Below are positions 50,327-60,330 of a stretch of 64,000 nt of DNA, piece by piece; the stretch's first letter is position 1, and every line of letters begins with the position of its first letter. Under the pieces are notes generated by a model. The model saw only the letters and a list, made by a program, of their open reading frames with translations, did not search any database and was not told where the DNA came from. Source of the stretch: Paenibacillus sp. G2S3 (GTDB taxonomy: Bacteria > Bacillota > Bacilli > Paenibacillales > Paenibacillaceae); NCBI RefSeq assembly GCF_030123105.1, contig NZ_CP126095.1:3658001-3722000 (forward strand). The letters are read 5' to 3'. Made by a program: the position numbers and the translations under genes.

Positions 50327-52441
50327 ATGAATACTGAAGAGAATAAAAACAACCAAAGCAGTCCAGCCACCGCTTACCTCAATAGAGATTTGAGCTGGAT
50401 CGAATTTAACCGTCGCGTGCTTAAAGAAGCGCAAGACCCTGATAATCCGCTAATGGAACGGGCTAGATTTCTGTCTATCGTATCAAGCAATCTTGATGAA
50501 TTCATAAGTGTTCGAGTGGCGGGAATTCAAGATCAAATCCGGGCAGGCTATACTAAAAAAGATTTCACTGGCTACACCCCCTCCGGGCTATACAAACGCC
50601 TCATCAAGCGAGTTACCAAAATTGTTGCCGATCAATACCGGATTTTCCGTGATATTTCACGGAGTTTGCATAAGGAAGGTATCGTTTTTGTAGATTATGA
50701 GGATCTCACTCATGCACAGGAACAATCCATAGAACAATATTACCGGGATATTATCTATCCTGTACTTACGCCAATGGCAGTAGATCAGAGTCGACCGTTT
50801 CCACTCGTTCATAGCCAATTTATCTATTTAGCAGTAGTTCTTAATCGTAAGAATGGTCTTGAAGAAGAGCCTTTTTTTGCTATTTTGCAAATTCCATCTA
50901 ATCTGCCAAGATGTATCCCGTTACCACACCGTTCTAACAGTAAGAAACGGCAGTTCGTATTTATAGAGGATGTTATCCGTCATCACATTCAAACTTTATT
51001 TAGTGGATACGAGCCCGTTGCCGTTAGTGAATTTCGTTTAACTCGCAACTCTGATCTCACAATTGACGAAGAAGGAGCCGAGGATCTTCTAGAAGAGATT
51101 GAAAAAGAACTGCGCAAGCGTCGTCGCGGGGTTCCAGCAAGACTTGAAGTTCAAAAAGGAATACATCCGTATGCCTTGGAACAACTGCAAGCTGAATTTG
51201 AACTGGAAGATTTCCTATTCGAAATTGAAGGTCCGCTTGATCTAAGTTTCCTTCGTAATTTCGCCGGCAATATTAAAGGCTTTGGTTACTTAAACTATCC
51301 AAGCATTGAGCCCGTCTACCCTGCTGAATTTGAAGAAAACGAGGATTTCTTTGAGGTATTACGTGAGCGAGATGTTCTGGTCTACCACCCTTATGAATCC
51401 TTTGATGCGATGACGGACTTTATCATTCAAGCGTCAGAGGACGAACAAGTGATGGCCATTAAGATGACTCTATATCGGGTAAGCGGAAACTCTCCTCTGA
51501 TCACTGCACTCGCTAATGCTGCTGAATCAGGAAAACAGGTAACAGTAGTTGTAGAGTTAAAAGCCAGATTTGATGAGGAACGTAACATCGCTTGGGCTCG
51601 CCAACTTGAAAAATCCGGATGTCATGTCGTCTATGGTCTTGTTGGACTCAAAACGCATGCCAAAGTCACCTTGATTGTCCGTCAGGAAGGTCATGAATTA
51701 CGTCGCTACGTGCATGTTGGCACAGGAAACTACAATGACAGTACAGCCAAAGTCTACACGGATCTCAGTCTATTTACCGCTCAAAGCGATATCGGTCTTG
51801 ATGCTTCTGAGCTGTTTAATCAAATGACTGGTTATTCCGCTGATTTTGACTGGAATGCCTTCATTGTAGCCCCAACGGACATGAGCCTTTCCTTACAAAA
51901 GCTGATGAAGCGTGAAGCGGAGCATGCTGCAGCCGGCAGACCTGCACGTATTATTGCCAAAATGAACTCACTCTCTAATCAACAGGTCATCGATGATTTA
52001 TATGGTGCCGCACAAGCTGGTGTTTCTATCGATTTAATCGTTCGGGGGGTTTGTTGTCTACGACCGGGGATTGAAGGCTTAAGCGAAAACATTACGGTTC
52101 GCAGTATTGTCGACCGCTTTTTGGAGCATTCAAGAATTTACTATTTTGAGAATGGTGGTAAGCCTGAGGTGTATTTATCCAGTGCAGACTGGATGACTAG
52201 AAACCTAACTCGACGGATCGAGCTGATGTGTCCTGTCAGAGATAGCAATATACGTAAACAAATCGTTAAGATTCTTGAACTATCCCTAAAAGATAATGTG
52301 AAGGCAAGCTTCTTACAGCCTAATGGATATTACGAGCAACCAGACGACAAAAAGGCCCCTTTCCGGAGCCAGTTCGCAGCAATGGATGTTACACGTTGGA
52401 AGGGAACCCGAGTTTTACCTTCACCGCCCAAGCATTCTTAA
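50327..52441 (+). CDS. ppk1: Polyphosphate kinase 1
   Basis: Makes polyphosphate from the gamma phosphate of ATP, reversibly. 704 residues, typical length. The N-terminal domain starts LNRDLSWIEFNRRVLKEAQD. The catalytic phospho-His lies in RRYVHVGTGNYNDSTAKVYTD near 465, and the second His region in DRFLEHSRIYYFENGG near 595. GGAGG precedes the ATG. The 3' end overlaps the convergent ppx gene by 53 bases. Confidence 0.95.
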   Translation: MNTEENKNNQSSPATAYLNRDLSWIEFNRRVLKEAQDPDNPLMERARFLSIVSSNLDEFISVRVAGIQDQIRAGYTKKDFTGYTPSGLYKRLIKRVTKIVADQYRIFRDISRSLHKEGIVFVDYEDLTHAQEQSIEQYYRDIIYPVLTPMAVDQSRPFPLVHSQFIYLAVVLNRKNGLEEEPFFAILQIPSNLPRCIPLPHRSNSKKRQFVFIEDVIRHHIQTLFSGYEPVAVSEFRLTRNSDLTIDEEGAEDLLEEIEKELRKRRRGVPARLEVQKGIHPYALEQLQAEFELEDFLFEIEGPLDLSFLRNFAGNIKGFGYLNYPSIEPVYPAEFEENEDFFEVLRERDVLVYHPYESFDAMTDFIIQASEDEQVMAIKMTLYRVSGNSPLITALANAAESGKQVTVVVELKARFDEERNIAWARQLEKSGCHVVYGLVGLKTHAKVTLIVRQEGHELRRYVHVGTGNYNDSTAKVYTDLSLFTAQSDIGLDASELFNQMTGYSADFDWNAFIVAPTDMSLSLQKLMKREAEHAAAGRPARIIAKMNSLSNQQVIDDLYGAAQAGVSIDLIVRGVCCLRPGIEGLSENITVRSIVDRFLEHSRIYYFENGGKPEVYLSSADWMTRNLTRRIELMCPVRDSNIRKQIVKILELSLKDNVKASFLQPNGYYEQPDDKKAPFRSQFAAMDVTRWKGTRVLPSPPKHS

Positions 52442-53918
52442 ATGCTTTTAAGGCGTTCTCAATGTCCTCTAGACCAATCAGAAGCGCTGAAGTGCCCTCA
52501 AGGTCCAGATTAAGGGTATTGCCGTGCAGATTAGCTTTCAAGCCGCTTACAATCCCGATCTCGGTGCTGTCCAGTGCAATGCTTAGCTGTACAAGCGACC
52601 CGAGCTTATGAATCCACTCTTCGTCGGAAGGCAGCAAAATGTCCTTATACATCTGGGACAATTTCTGCTTCCGGCTTTTTGTGCTATACGAGGCAATCAT
52701 CGCGCATAGGATAAGCTGGCGGTGTGTTAGTCCACGAATCGGTGAATTCATCAGCCAATAAAGGGTGTGTCGTTTAGATTGATAATAGTTTATGTTAGAT
52801 CCCGTTCGATGTAGCATGATGGATACATAAATTAACATCTTATGTTCAGCTTTATTCTCCTCATCCTTGAACGCATCAAACAGACTTAGCGCAAGCTTAT
52901 TGATATGATCTAAATACCGTTTAGAGGTACGAATATCAAACCGAATGATCGTATTTAAACTGTATTCAAGCGCACTGTCACGCACCGGTTGCTCCGGCTT
53001 CAATAGATCATGTAGCATACCTTCCCTGAGCCCTTCCCCGCTGATTACAGCCTGACTAGCCCCAATATACTGATATACCGTATGGAAAATAATCAACCCG
53101 GATACAATGATATCTGCTCGACTCTTAGACAAACCATCTAAATCTTTACGTTTATCATAAGGCATTGAAGGTAATGTGTTCATAAAATGCTCAATCGTCT
53201 CACTGGCCATGGTGTAACCATGAGAATTAGGTAATGAGTATGCTCTAGTCTTTTGATCCAGCTTACCTAAAGAACGAACTGTCCCTCCCAGACCAAACAA
53301 TGGAAGACCTGCTGTTGCGTTAAGCCAATCATGCTCTACCAATCTCCCCAGAACATAGGTCTCCAGTTTCTGAATCTGCTCTCCATTCCAGTTCCCACCT
53401 TGACCAAACATAAGATTGGTATTTACCGCTCCGAACGGAAAGGAAATGCTATGTTGATAACGACGCCCGCAAAAAAGTGTGATTTCAGTACTCCCGCCAC
53501 CAATATCGATGACATAACCATCCTCAACATTAAATGCATTTATAACGCCCAAGAAGCCAAAGTAAGCTTCCTGATGACCACTGATAACCTCAATAGGTAT
53601 AGTAGAAGCTTCTGACAAAAAGGCAATAATTTCACTGGAGTTAGCAGCATTTCTGATAGCCGCTGTAGCACCCGCACGAATAGTCTCTACTTCAAAAGCA
53701 TTGCAGATCTCCTTAAACTGTCGCAAGACTGGGATGATCGTCTCCATATCCTTCTGCTCCAGTCGACCTTCCTTCGTAATCTTCTCACTAAGACGTGCAG
53801 AGTACTTACACTCCTTGATGATCTTATAGCCTCCCTCCGGCGTTGTATCATAGATTACAAGACGTATGGAGTTAGAACCAATATCGATAATGCCTATGCG
53901 GCGCAGATCATCTCTCAT
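52389..53918 (-). CDS. ppx: Exopolyphosphatase, Ppx/GppA family
   Basis: Degrades polyphosphate or pppGpp. About 509 residues. An actin-like ASKHA fold has the phosphate-1 motif GIIDIGSNSIRLVIYD at the N-terminus and GYVIDIGGGSTEITLF near 135. A C-terminal HD-like domain spans about 300-500. The ATG at 53918 is chosen because AAAAGGAG precedes it. It is convergent with ppk and the two tails overlap by 53 bases, so synthesis and breakdown genes face each other. Confidence 0.92.
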   Translation of the reverse strand: MRDDLRRIGIIDIGSNSIRLVIYDTTPEGGYKIIKECKYSARLSEKITKEGRLEQKDMETIIPVLRQFKEICNAFEVETIRAGATAAIRNAANSSEIIAFLSEASTIPIEVISGHQEAYFGFLGVINAFNVEDGYVIDIGGGSTEITLFCGRRYQHSISFPFGAVNTNLMFGQGGNWNGEQIQKLETYVLGRLVEHDWLNATAGLPLFGLGGTVRSLGKLDQKTRAYSLPNSHGYTMASETIEHFMNTLPSMPYDKRKDLDGLSKSRADIIVSGLIIFHTVYQYIGASQAVISGEGLREGMLHDLLKPEQPVRDSALEYSLNTIIRFDIRTSKRYLDHINKLALSLFDAFKDEENKAEHKMLIYVSIMLHRTGSNINYYQSKRHTLYWLMNSPIRGLTHRQLILCAMIASYSTKSRKQKLSQMYKDILLPSDEEWIHKLGSLVQLSIALDSTEIGIVSGLKANLHGNTLNLDLEGTSALLIGLEDIENALKAFKNAWAVKVKLGFPSNV

Positions 53919-54018
53919 TATGTATGTACTCCTTTTCAAGTTGATTGACCATCTATTATACATGGTTTACATAAATAAATGAACTCAGTCCATTATATCC
54001 TCAAATTACGCAACTGTT

Positions 54019-54062
54019 AAAAAAAATAAAGCGGCGCCCGGATAACTTGTCCGAGCGCCGCT
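54019..54062 (-). terminator. Intrinsic terminator of the amino-acid ABC operon
   Basis: AGCGGCGC / GCGCCGCT outer stem with inner CGGA/TCCG, followed on the minus strand by a U-rich run (eight A at 54019-54026 on plus). Confidence 0.9.
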
Positions 54063-54075
54063 ATAACTTCACTTC

Positions 54076-54798
54076 TTATAACACTTTACTTAAAAAATCC
54101 TGTGTACGTACATGTTGAGGATTCCCGAAGACTTGTGCAGGTGTACCCTGCTCTACAATCACGCCGCCATCCATAAATAGAATACGGTCGCCTACTTCTC
54201 TTGCAAAGCCCATCTCATGCGTAACAATGACCATTGTCATCCCGTCTTCTGCAAGCTTCTTCATAACCTCCAGCACCTCGCCGACCATTTCTGGGTCAAG
54301 TGCTGAGGTTGGCTCGTCAAAGAGCATCACATGAGGCTGCATCGCAAGCGCACGGGCAATCGCGATCCGTTGCTTCTGTCCTCCGGACAGCTGAGCTGGA
54401 TAAGCGTCCTTCTTATCTTCCAGGCCTACAGTCTTGAGTAGCTCCATTGCAAATTTATCAGCTTCAGCCTGCGGCTTCTTTTTCACCTTAATTGGTGCGA
54501 GGGTAATATTTTGCAGAACTGTTTTATGAGGAAAGAGGTTAAACTGCTGAAATACCATCCCCATCTTCTCACGTGTGACATTAATATCGTGCTTTTTGGA
54601 GGTAATAGATTCACCCTCAAAAGTGATTTCGCCACCTGTTGGCTGCTCTAGCAGATTCAAACAGCGCAGGAAGGTGCTTTTACCCGATCCACTCGGTCCG
54701 ATAACGACGACGACTTCACCCTTATGAATCTCCAAGTCAATTCCCTTGAGAATTTCCAGCTTCCCGTAATTTTTTTGCAAGTTCTTAACGGCGATCAT
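54076..54798 (-). CDS. Polar amino acid ABC transporter, ATP-binding protein (GlnQ type)
   Basis: 240 residues, cytoplasmic. Walker [10 protein letters not shown] near 32-40, signature [16 protein letters not shown] near 132, Walker [15 protein letters not shown] near 155, switch His in IVTHEMGF. It overlaps the permease gene by 14 bases and is third in binding protein-permease-ATPase. Substrate (Gln, Arg or cystine) not determined. Confidence 0.93.
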   Translation of the reverse strand: MIAVKNLQKNYGKLEILKGIDLEIHKGEVVVVIGPSGSGKSTFLRCLNLLEQPTGGEITFEGESITSKKHDINVTREKMGMVFQQFNLFPHKTVLQNITLAPIKVKKKPQAEADKFAMELLKTVGLEDKKDAYPAQLSGGQKQRIAIARALAMQPHVMLFDEPTSALDPEMVGEVLEVMKKLAEDGMTMVIVTHEMGFAREVGDRILFMDGGVIVEQGTPAQVFGNPQHVRTQDFLSKVL

Positions 54799-55450
54799 CG
54801 GTATTCAGCCTCCTTTCCAATCTACCAAGGATCTTGGATAGCGTAAATGTCAGCACAAAGTACATAAATGCGATAATTACCAGTGGTGTCATACCATCAT
54901 AAGAAATCGTTGTAACCGTACGTGCTTGAAACATCAAATCCGTAACGCCGATAAAAGAAATAATCGATGATTCCTTGATAATGGTAATAAATTCATTGCC
55001 GATTGCCGGAAGAACACTCTTGAGTGCCTGAGGGAGTATGATATGACGCATAGTCATCCCTTGTTTCATTCCAAGTGAACGGGCTGCCTCCATTTGTCCA
55101 CGATCTACACCTTGTATCCCGGCACGGAAAATCTCCGCAAGGTAAGCAGAACTGTTAATGGATAAAGTGATTGCCCCCGACTGAATCGGTGTAAACTCAA
55201 TGCCGAATGTAGCCAATCCATAATGGATCAGGAACAGTTGTACAAGCATAGGCGTGCCACGTAGGAATTCTACCCAGGCTGTTGCTAAGAAGCGAAGCAC
55301 ACCCCATTTGGACATACGAAGCAAGGAAACGATAATCCCTAGAATAAAACCAAAGAAGACACCCAGAACGGCAAGTAGCAAGGTATACTGCAAACCAGTC
55401 AGGAAAAAATCACGATAATCATAAGCCATTTTAAATAATGTAATGTCCAT
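54785..55450 (-). CDS. Polar amino acid ABC transporter permease
   Basis: 221 residues, about five membrane segments. The N-terminal ..[20 protein letters not shown] pattern and the EAA loop [28 protein letters not shown] (about 125-152) identify a HisM/GlnP-type permease, probably a homodimer. GGGAGG precedes the ATG. Middle gene of the operon. Confidence 0.93.
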   Translation of the reverse strand: MDITLFKMAYDYRDFFLTGLQYTLLLAVLGVFFGFILGIIVSLLRMSKWGVLRFLATAWVEFLRGTPMLVQLFLIHYGLATFGIEFTPIQSGAITLSINSSAYLAEIFRAGIQGVDRGQMEAARSLGMKQGMTMRHIILPQALKSVLPAIGNEFITIIKESSIISFIGVTDLMFQARTVTTISYDGMTPLVIIAFMYFVLTFTLSKILGRLERRLNTDDRR

Positions 55451-55556
55451 AACCTATCCTCCCATCTCCAAAAAAATAGAAAATAGCTTGTTGCCGCTAT
55501 TTTCTGTATACACATACAATTTACTTTAGCAGACTTTAAAAATATCCGTTATTTCT

Positions 55557-56375
55557 TTACTTTGTGCTATCTGCAAGCTCACTAGCAGCCGCAACATACT
55601 CATCAATTTTACCTTCTGAGTTTAAACGTGTCAGTGTACTGTTCACTTGATCCAGAAGCTCTTTGTTGCCTTTTTTAATACCAATAGCATAGCCGTCATC
55701 TTCAACTTCTGGCTTAGCATCTGTAATTACAAGACCAGGAACATTCTTAACGAAAGATTTGGCCACAGGTCCTTCAATAATGGCAGTATCTACACGATTG
55801 GATTGCAATTGTAGAACAATTTCGGAGATTTTACCGAGAGAAGTGATCTTTGCTCCCTCAATCCCTTTAGCGATTTCTTCTTGAATGGATCCAGTTTGCA
55901 CACCAATTTTAGTTCCTTTTACAGCGTCCATCGTGGCGTATTTATCTTTATCCGCTTCGCGTACAACAATCGCTTGCTCAGCTTTGTAATAAATATCTGA
56001 AAGATCAACTGCTTTTTTACGTTCTTCCGTCGGGCTAAGTCCAGAAATTACAATATCTACTCTTCCACTGGACAATTCGTTCAATAGTGAATCGAATGGC
56101 AAGTCCTTAATTACAAGCTCAGCACCCATATCAGCAGCAATTTCCTTAGCAATGTCAATATCAAAGCCTACGATAGTATCTTTACCATCTACTACTTTAT
56201 GGAATTCGTACGGAGGAAAATCAGCACTTGTTCCCATAGTAAGCTTCTTAGTAACCCCACCATTAGTTGCATTTCCACTTGCAGCGGTATCATTATCATT
56301 TTTATTTTGACCGCAGCCTGACAGCAGGCCTACCGCTAATATCATACCTAAACTAAGTTTACCCCATTTGTTCAT
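55557..56375 (-). CDS. Polar amino acid ABC transporter substrate-binding lipoprotein
   Basis: 272 residues. The lipobox LLSGC lies near residue 21, followed by a short Asn/Asp/Ala linker. Family 3 solute-binding pattern: TMGTSADFPPYEFHKV, then VGFDIDIAKEIAADMGAEL, DIVISGLSPTEERKKAVDLS, and a C-terminal DDGYAIGIKKGN. First gene of the operon, with AGGGGAG upstream. Likely arginine- or glutamine-type, uncertain. Confidence 0.92.
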   Translation of the reverse strand: MNKWGKLSLGMILAVGLLSGCGQNKNDNDTAASGNATNGGVTKKLTMGTSADFPPYEFHKVVDGKDTIVGFDIDIAKEIAADMGAELVIKDLPFDSLLNELSSGRVDIVISGLSPTEERKKAVDLSDIYYKAEQAIVVREADKDKYATMDAVKGTKIGVQTGSIQEEIAKGIEGAKITSLGKISEIVLQLQSNRVDTAIIEGPVAKSFVKNVPGLVITDAKPEVEDDGYAIGIKKGNKELLDQVNSTLTRLNSEGKIDEYVAAASELADSTK

Positions 56376-56703
56376 TTCTATATCTCCCCTATTCTTATGA
56401 AAAAAATCTAAGTAGTCCCTTTGACCGACTTATTATAAATCAGAACGCATGAATATGCAAAGGCATAATTGTGACAATAACTTCCTTTTATTGGGTTTCA
56501 TAGCAAACAGCTCACTCTTCTGAGAACTATCACTCTACATTTATTCAATTTTTATATAATTTTATACATTTTTACTATTCCCTAACTTAACCAAATCATG
56601 CGGGTAATTGCACCGGGTTTCATCAAAAAAAGGAGTGCACCAGAAGTATGATTCATACTTTAGCGCACTCCCTTATTAACCTATTACAGAATATAATGAA
56701 TCC
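56376..56703. other. Intergenic gap between glgA and the amino-acid ABC operon
   Basis: About 330 bases without a gene. It holds the promoter region of the binding-protein gene (no confident -35/-10 called), an AT-rich stretch, and the glgBA terminator at its right end. Confidence 0.6.
56625..56671 (-). terminator. Intrinsic terminator of glgBA
   Basis: GGAGTGC / GCACTCC stem with an inner AAGTATG / CATACTT stem, followed on the minus strand by a run of seven U. Confidence 0.9.
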
Positions 56704-58128
56704 TTATTCCGTAATTTCATTATAAATATCAATGTACTGTTGCGCTGATACATTCCAGCTATAATCGCCAGCAAACGCGTTTTTCGTGATCTTTTTCCAG
56801 TGTTCAGGCTGCTTATATAATGAGATCGCCCGGCGAAGCGCAAACATCATATCGTGGGCGTTGTAGTTACTGAACGTAAAGCCGTTACCTTCACCGGATT
56901 CTTCATTATAAGCTTGAACAGTGTCATTCAGGCCACCCGTTTCGCGCACAACCGGTATGCTACCGTAGCGTAAAGCGAGAAGTTGACTGATCCCACAAGG
57001 TTCAAACTTGGAAGGCATAAGAAAGATATCGCTGGAAGCATAAATTTTGCGTGAGAGCGCATCATTAAAGAGGATTTGTGAAGATAGCTTTGTCGGATAA
57101 CGCCAAGCCGCCTCCTTAAACCATCGCTCATAGGACTCGTCCCCCGTTCCAAGCAAAACAAATTGAATGTCATCATTATACAGTAGCTCATCCAACACAC
57201 GAGTAAGTAGATCCAAGCCCTTAGAATCCACTAGACGAGTAACCATGGCCACCATCGGAATATTAGCATCCACAGGGAGTCCTAATTCCTCCTGCAAGGC
57301 TAGCTTATTCTCCGTTTTCTTTGCCAGATTAGAACGATACCGTGTAACAAGACTTGTATCCGTTGCAGGGTTATAACTTTTTGTGTCAATTCCATTCACA
57401 ATACCACTTAAAACATCTGCTCGCGCATTCAACAATCCATCTAGCCCGTAACCATAATAAGGGGTCCGAATTTCTTCCGAGTAGGTTGGACTAACGGTGG
57501 TGACACGATCGCTGTATACAATGCCACCTTTTAAGAAATTCACATTCCCGTAATACTCCACGCCTCCAAAATAACTACTGTCCAGACCCAAAAGCTCCCC
57601 AAGCACCTCATAAGGAAATACACCCTGATACAACAGGTTATGTATGGTAAATACACTTCGCATTTCGCTGTAAAATGGATTGTGTCGATAATGACCCTGA
57701 AGCAGCATTGGGATTACAGCCGCATGCCAATCATGGCAATGCAAGACGTCCGGCTGAAAATCAATAGCTGGCAGACACTCCAGCACCGCACGATTATAGA
57801 ACGCGAAGCGTTCCCCATCGTCCATGTATCCGTAAATTCCGTCGCGTCCGAAATAATACTCATTGTCGATAAAGTAAACAGGGATACCATCATAAACCAT
57901 CTGTTCGATCCCGCAGTATTGATTACGCCAGCCAATTGGCACATACACTTCCGTTAAGTGCTCCATTTTCGAAGTGAACTTTTCTGGAATCCCACGATAT
58001 TTAGGCAAAATCACTCGTACATCTACCCCTGCAGCTTTTAGCGCTTTAGGTAATGCTCCAATGACATCGGCCAGACCACCCGTTTTGATAAATGGATGAG
58101 CTTCAGCTGCGGCAAATAAAACTTTCAT
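56704..58128 (-). CDS. glgA: Glycogen synthase (ADP-glucose)
   Basis: GT5 enzyme that elongates glycogen from ADP-glucose. 474 residues. ADP-glucose-binding KTGGLADVIGALPKAL is at 16-31. The GT-B C-terminal half has MVTRLVDSKGLDLL near 300 and PSKFEPCGISQLLALRYG near 380, with the catalytic Glu. GGGGG precedes the ATG. It lies 51 bases after glgB, in one operon. Confidence 0.95.
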   Translation of the reverse strand: MKVLFAAAEAHPFIKTGGLADVIGALPKALKAAGVDVRVILPKYRGIPEKFTSKMEHLTEVYVPIGWRNQYCGIEQMVYDGIPVYFIDNEYYFGRDGIYGYMDDGERFAFYNRAVLECLPAIDFQPDVLHCHDWHAAVIPMLLQGHYRHNPFYSEMRSVFTIHNLLYQGVFPYEVLGELLGLDSSYFGGVEYYGNVNFLKGGIVYSDRVTTVSPTYSEEIRTPYYGYGLDGLLNARADVLSGIVNGIDTKSYNPATDTSLVTRYRSNLAKKTENKLALQEELGLPVDANIPMVAMVTRLVDSKGLDLLTRVLDELLYNDDIQFVLLGTGDESYERWFKEAAWRYPTKLSSQILFNDALSRKIYASSDIFLMPSKFEPCGISQLLALRYGSIPVVRETGGLNDTVQAYNEESGEGNGFTFSNYNAHDMMFALRRAISLYKQPEHWKKITKNAFAGDYSWNVSAQQYIDIYNEITE

Positions 58129-58179
58129 AATTATTTCCCCCTTTAAAGTGTACGGATTCTCTATTCGTACTTTGATCTA

Positions 58180-60114
58180 TCACTCATTTGCCTCTTTACT
58201 CTTACCCACTCGTGCCGTTTTCTTAAACACCAGGAAGCTAAGAGGCGGTAATGTGAGTTCTATACTGTTCACCTGATTATGCCATTCCAGCTTTTTGCTC
58301 TTCTGAGGTGAGTTGTGTAGACCTGAGCCTCCAAACGCTACATCTTCCGAGCTAAAGATTTCTTCATAAGTCCCTGGACGTGGAACACCTATACGATAAT
58401 GCTGACGCAGGGCAGGTTGAAAATTAATGATAAACAGCAAGGTATCTCCAGGCTTCTTACCTCTACGCAAATATGAAATTACACTTTGTTCATTGTCATC
58501 TGCATCAATCCATTGATAACCCTCTTGGGAATGATCAAGCTCCCACAGGGCTTTCTCCGAGCGATACAATTTATTAAGTGCAGCAGTGTAAGCTAGCATA
58601 CCGCGATGGCTGTCATAGTCCAGCAGTAGCCAATCCAGCTGCTCCTGATCCTTCCACTCGATAAATTGACCAAATTCTCCACCCATAAACAGGAGTTTCT
58701 TTCCGGGGTGGGATATTTGATAACCAAGCAACTGTCTAAGTCCTGCGAACTTTTGTTCATAAGAACCCGGCATTTTGTCCAGTAACGACTTCTTGCCATG
58801 AACAACCTCGTCATGTGATAACGGTAATGCATAATTTTCGGCATAAGCATAACATATTGGAAATGTTAATAAATTATGATGATGAGGGCGCCCCCAAAAA
58901 TCATGTTCTATGTAGCCCAATGTGTCATTCATCCATCCCATATTCCATTTGTAGTTAAAACCGAGGCCACCCTCATGAGCTGGCGCTGTAACTCCCGGCC
59001 AAGCACTAGATTCTTCTGCCATCATTAGTGCCTTAGGAAAATACTGAAATATCGCTTTATTCAGGTTCTGAATAAACTTAATGGCTTCTAAATTCTCCAG
59101 ACCACCATTCACATTACGTCGATATTGATGAGCTTGTTTCTCAAAATCGAGACGTAGCATACTGGTAACCGCATCTACACGCATCCCGTCAATATGATAA
59201 TACTCAAACCAAAAGAGTGCGTTAGAAATGAGGAACGAAGAAATCTCAGGCTTGCTGAAGTCGAACGACAGGGTTCCCCAGCCTGGTTTTTCCGCTAACA
59301 TTGGATCTGCATATTCATAAAGTGGCGAGCCATCAAACATTCTTAAACCGTGTGCATCCTTTGCAAAATGGGCCGGAACCCAATCCAGAATGACACCAAT
59401 TCCAGCTTGATGCAAATGATCGATTAAATACATCAACTCATGGGGTTCACCATATCGGCTCGTAGCCGCAAAATACCCCGTTCCTTGATAGCCCCATGAC
59501 AAGTCGTATGGATGCTCAGCAAGCGGCATAAATTCAACATGGGTATAGCCCATTTCCACCAAATAAGGAATTAATAATTCACTCATTTCCTGATAGCTGT
59601 AAAATTCCCCGTCTTCTTTTTGACGCCAAGTTCCAAAATGCATCTCATAAATGTTCATCGGTTGATGATATGGAGCTTTACTCTTTCTTCTCCATGCAGC
59701 ATCTCCCCAACGATAACCACTGAGATCCGTAACAACGGATGCAGTCGCCGGTCGAACCTCAGCTTTGAAGGCAAAAGGATCCGCTTTTAGGAAGCTGGAG
59801 CCATCACTGGCAACAATCCTGTATTTGTAAAAAGTTCCCGGCTGTATTCCCGGAAAAAAACGACTCCAAAATCCTGAATCGGGTATCTTATATAACGAGT
59901 CCATGTCCTGCGTTCCATCCCAGCCATTATGATCACCAGCTAGTCCTACATATGTCGCATGAGGAGCCCACACGGTAAAGCGCACGCCCGTAACGCCTTC
60001 TTCAGCGGCAGTGTGCGCACCCAGCATAGAATAGCTGCGATAATTGGTGCCCTCATGGAACAAATAAATATCAGCAGCTGACGGAAGGGTATCGATTGTT
60101 GCTTTTTCAGCCAA
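58180..60114 (-). CDS. glgB: 1,4-alpha-glucan branching enzyme
   Basis: GH13 enzyme that makes alpha-1,6 branches in glycogen. 644 residues. CBM48 N-terminal domain (about 35-125: VRFTVWAPHATYVGLAGDHNGWDG), then the GH13 barrel with GVILDWVPAHF, the nucleophile in HIDGMRVDAVTSML near 318, acid Glu in MMAEESSAWPGV near 375, and LSHDEVVHG near 430. It starts with TTG behind AAAGGTGG. First gene of glgBA. Confidence 0.95.
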   Translation of the reverse strand: MAEKATIDTLPSAADIYLFHEGTNYRSYSMLGAHTAAEEGVTGVRFTVWAPHATYVGLAGDHNGWDGTQDMDSLYKIPDSGFWSRFFPGIQPGTFYKYRIVASDGSSFLKADPFAFKAEVRPATASVVTDLSGYRWGDAAWRRKSKAPYHQPMNIYEMHFGTWRQKEDGEFYSYQEMSELLIPYLVEMGYTHVEFMPLAEHPYDLSWGYQGTGYFAATSRYGEPHELMYLIDHLHQAGIGVILDWVPAHFAKDAHGLRMFDGSPLYEYADPMLAEKPGWGTLSFDFSKPEISSFLISNALFWFEYYHIDGMRVDAVTSMLRLDFEKQAHQYRRNVNGGLENLEAIKFIQNLNKAIFQYFPKALMMAEESSAWPGVTAPAHEGGLGFNYKWNMGWMNDTLGYIEHDFWGRPHHHNLLTFPICYAYAENYALPLSHDEVVHGKKSLLDKMPGSYEQKFAGLRQLLGYQISHPGKKLLFMGGEFGQFIEWKDQEQLDWLLLDYDSHRGMLAYTAALNKLYRSEKALWELDHSQEGYQWIDADDNEQSVISYLRRGKKPGDTLLFIINFQPALRQHYRIGVPRPGTYEEIFSSEDVAFGGSGLHNSPQKSKKLEWHNQVNSIELTLPPLSFLVFKKTARVGKSKEANE

Positions 60115-60330
60115 TTCTACACCACCTTTTTTGAATGCTTGTACCTATTACATTACCCGAATATTACCATTTTGAAAATGATTTGATGTGAAAACAAAAG
60201 ATTTTCTGATAAAGAAATATTAATTGTAATTTTTCTTTTTACACAGCAATATACTTCACCTATGTCGTTTCAAGTGCTTGTCGTGAGTTTATATATCAAG
60301 CATTGACAAAATAAATGGGAGGGATAACAA

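Noticed and set aside
53964..53974. Possible sixth dif-like site (GGTTTACATAA)
   Set aside because: Only one arm is present; the other half does not match, so it was not counted.
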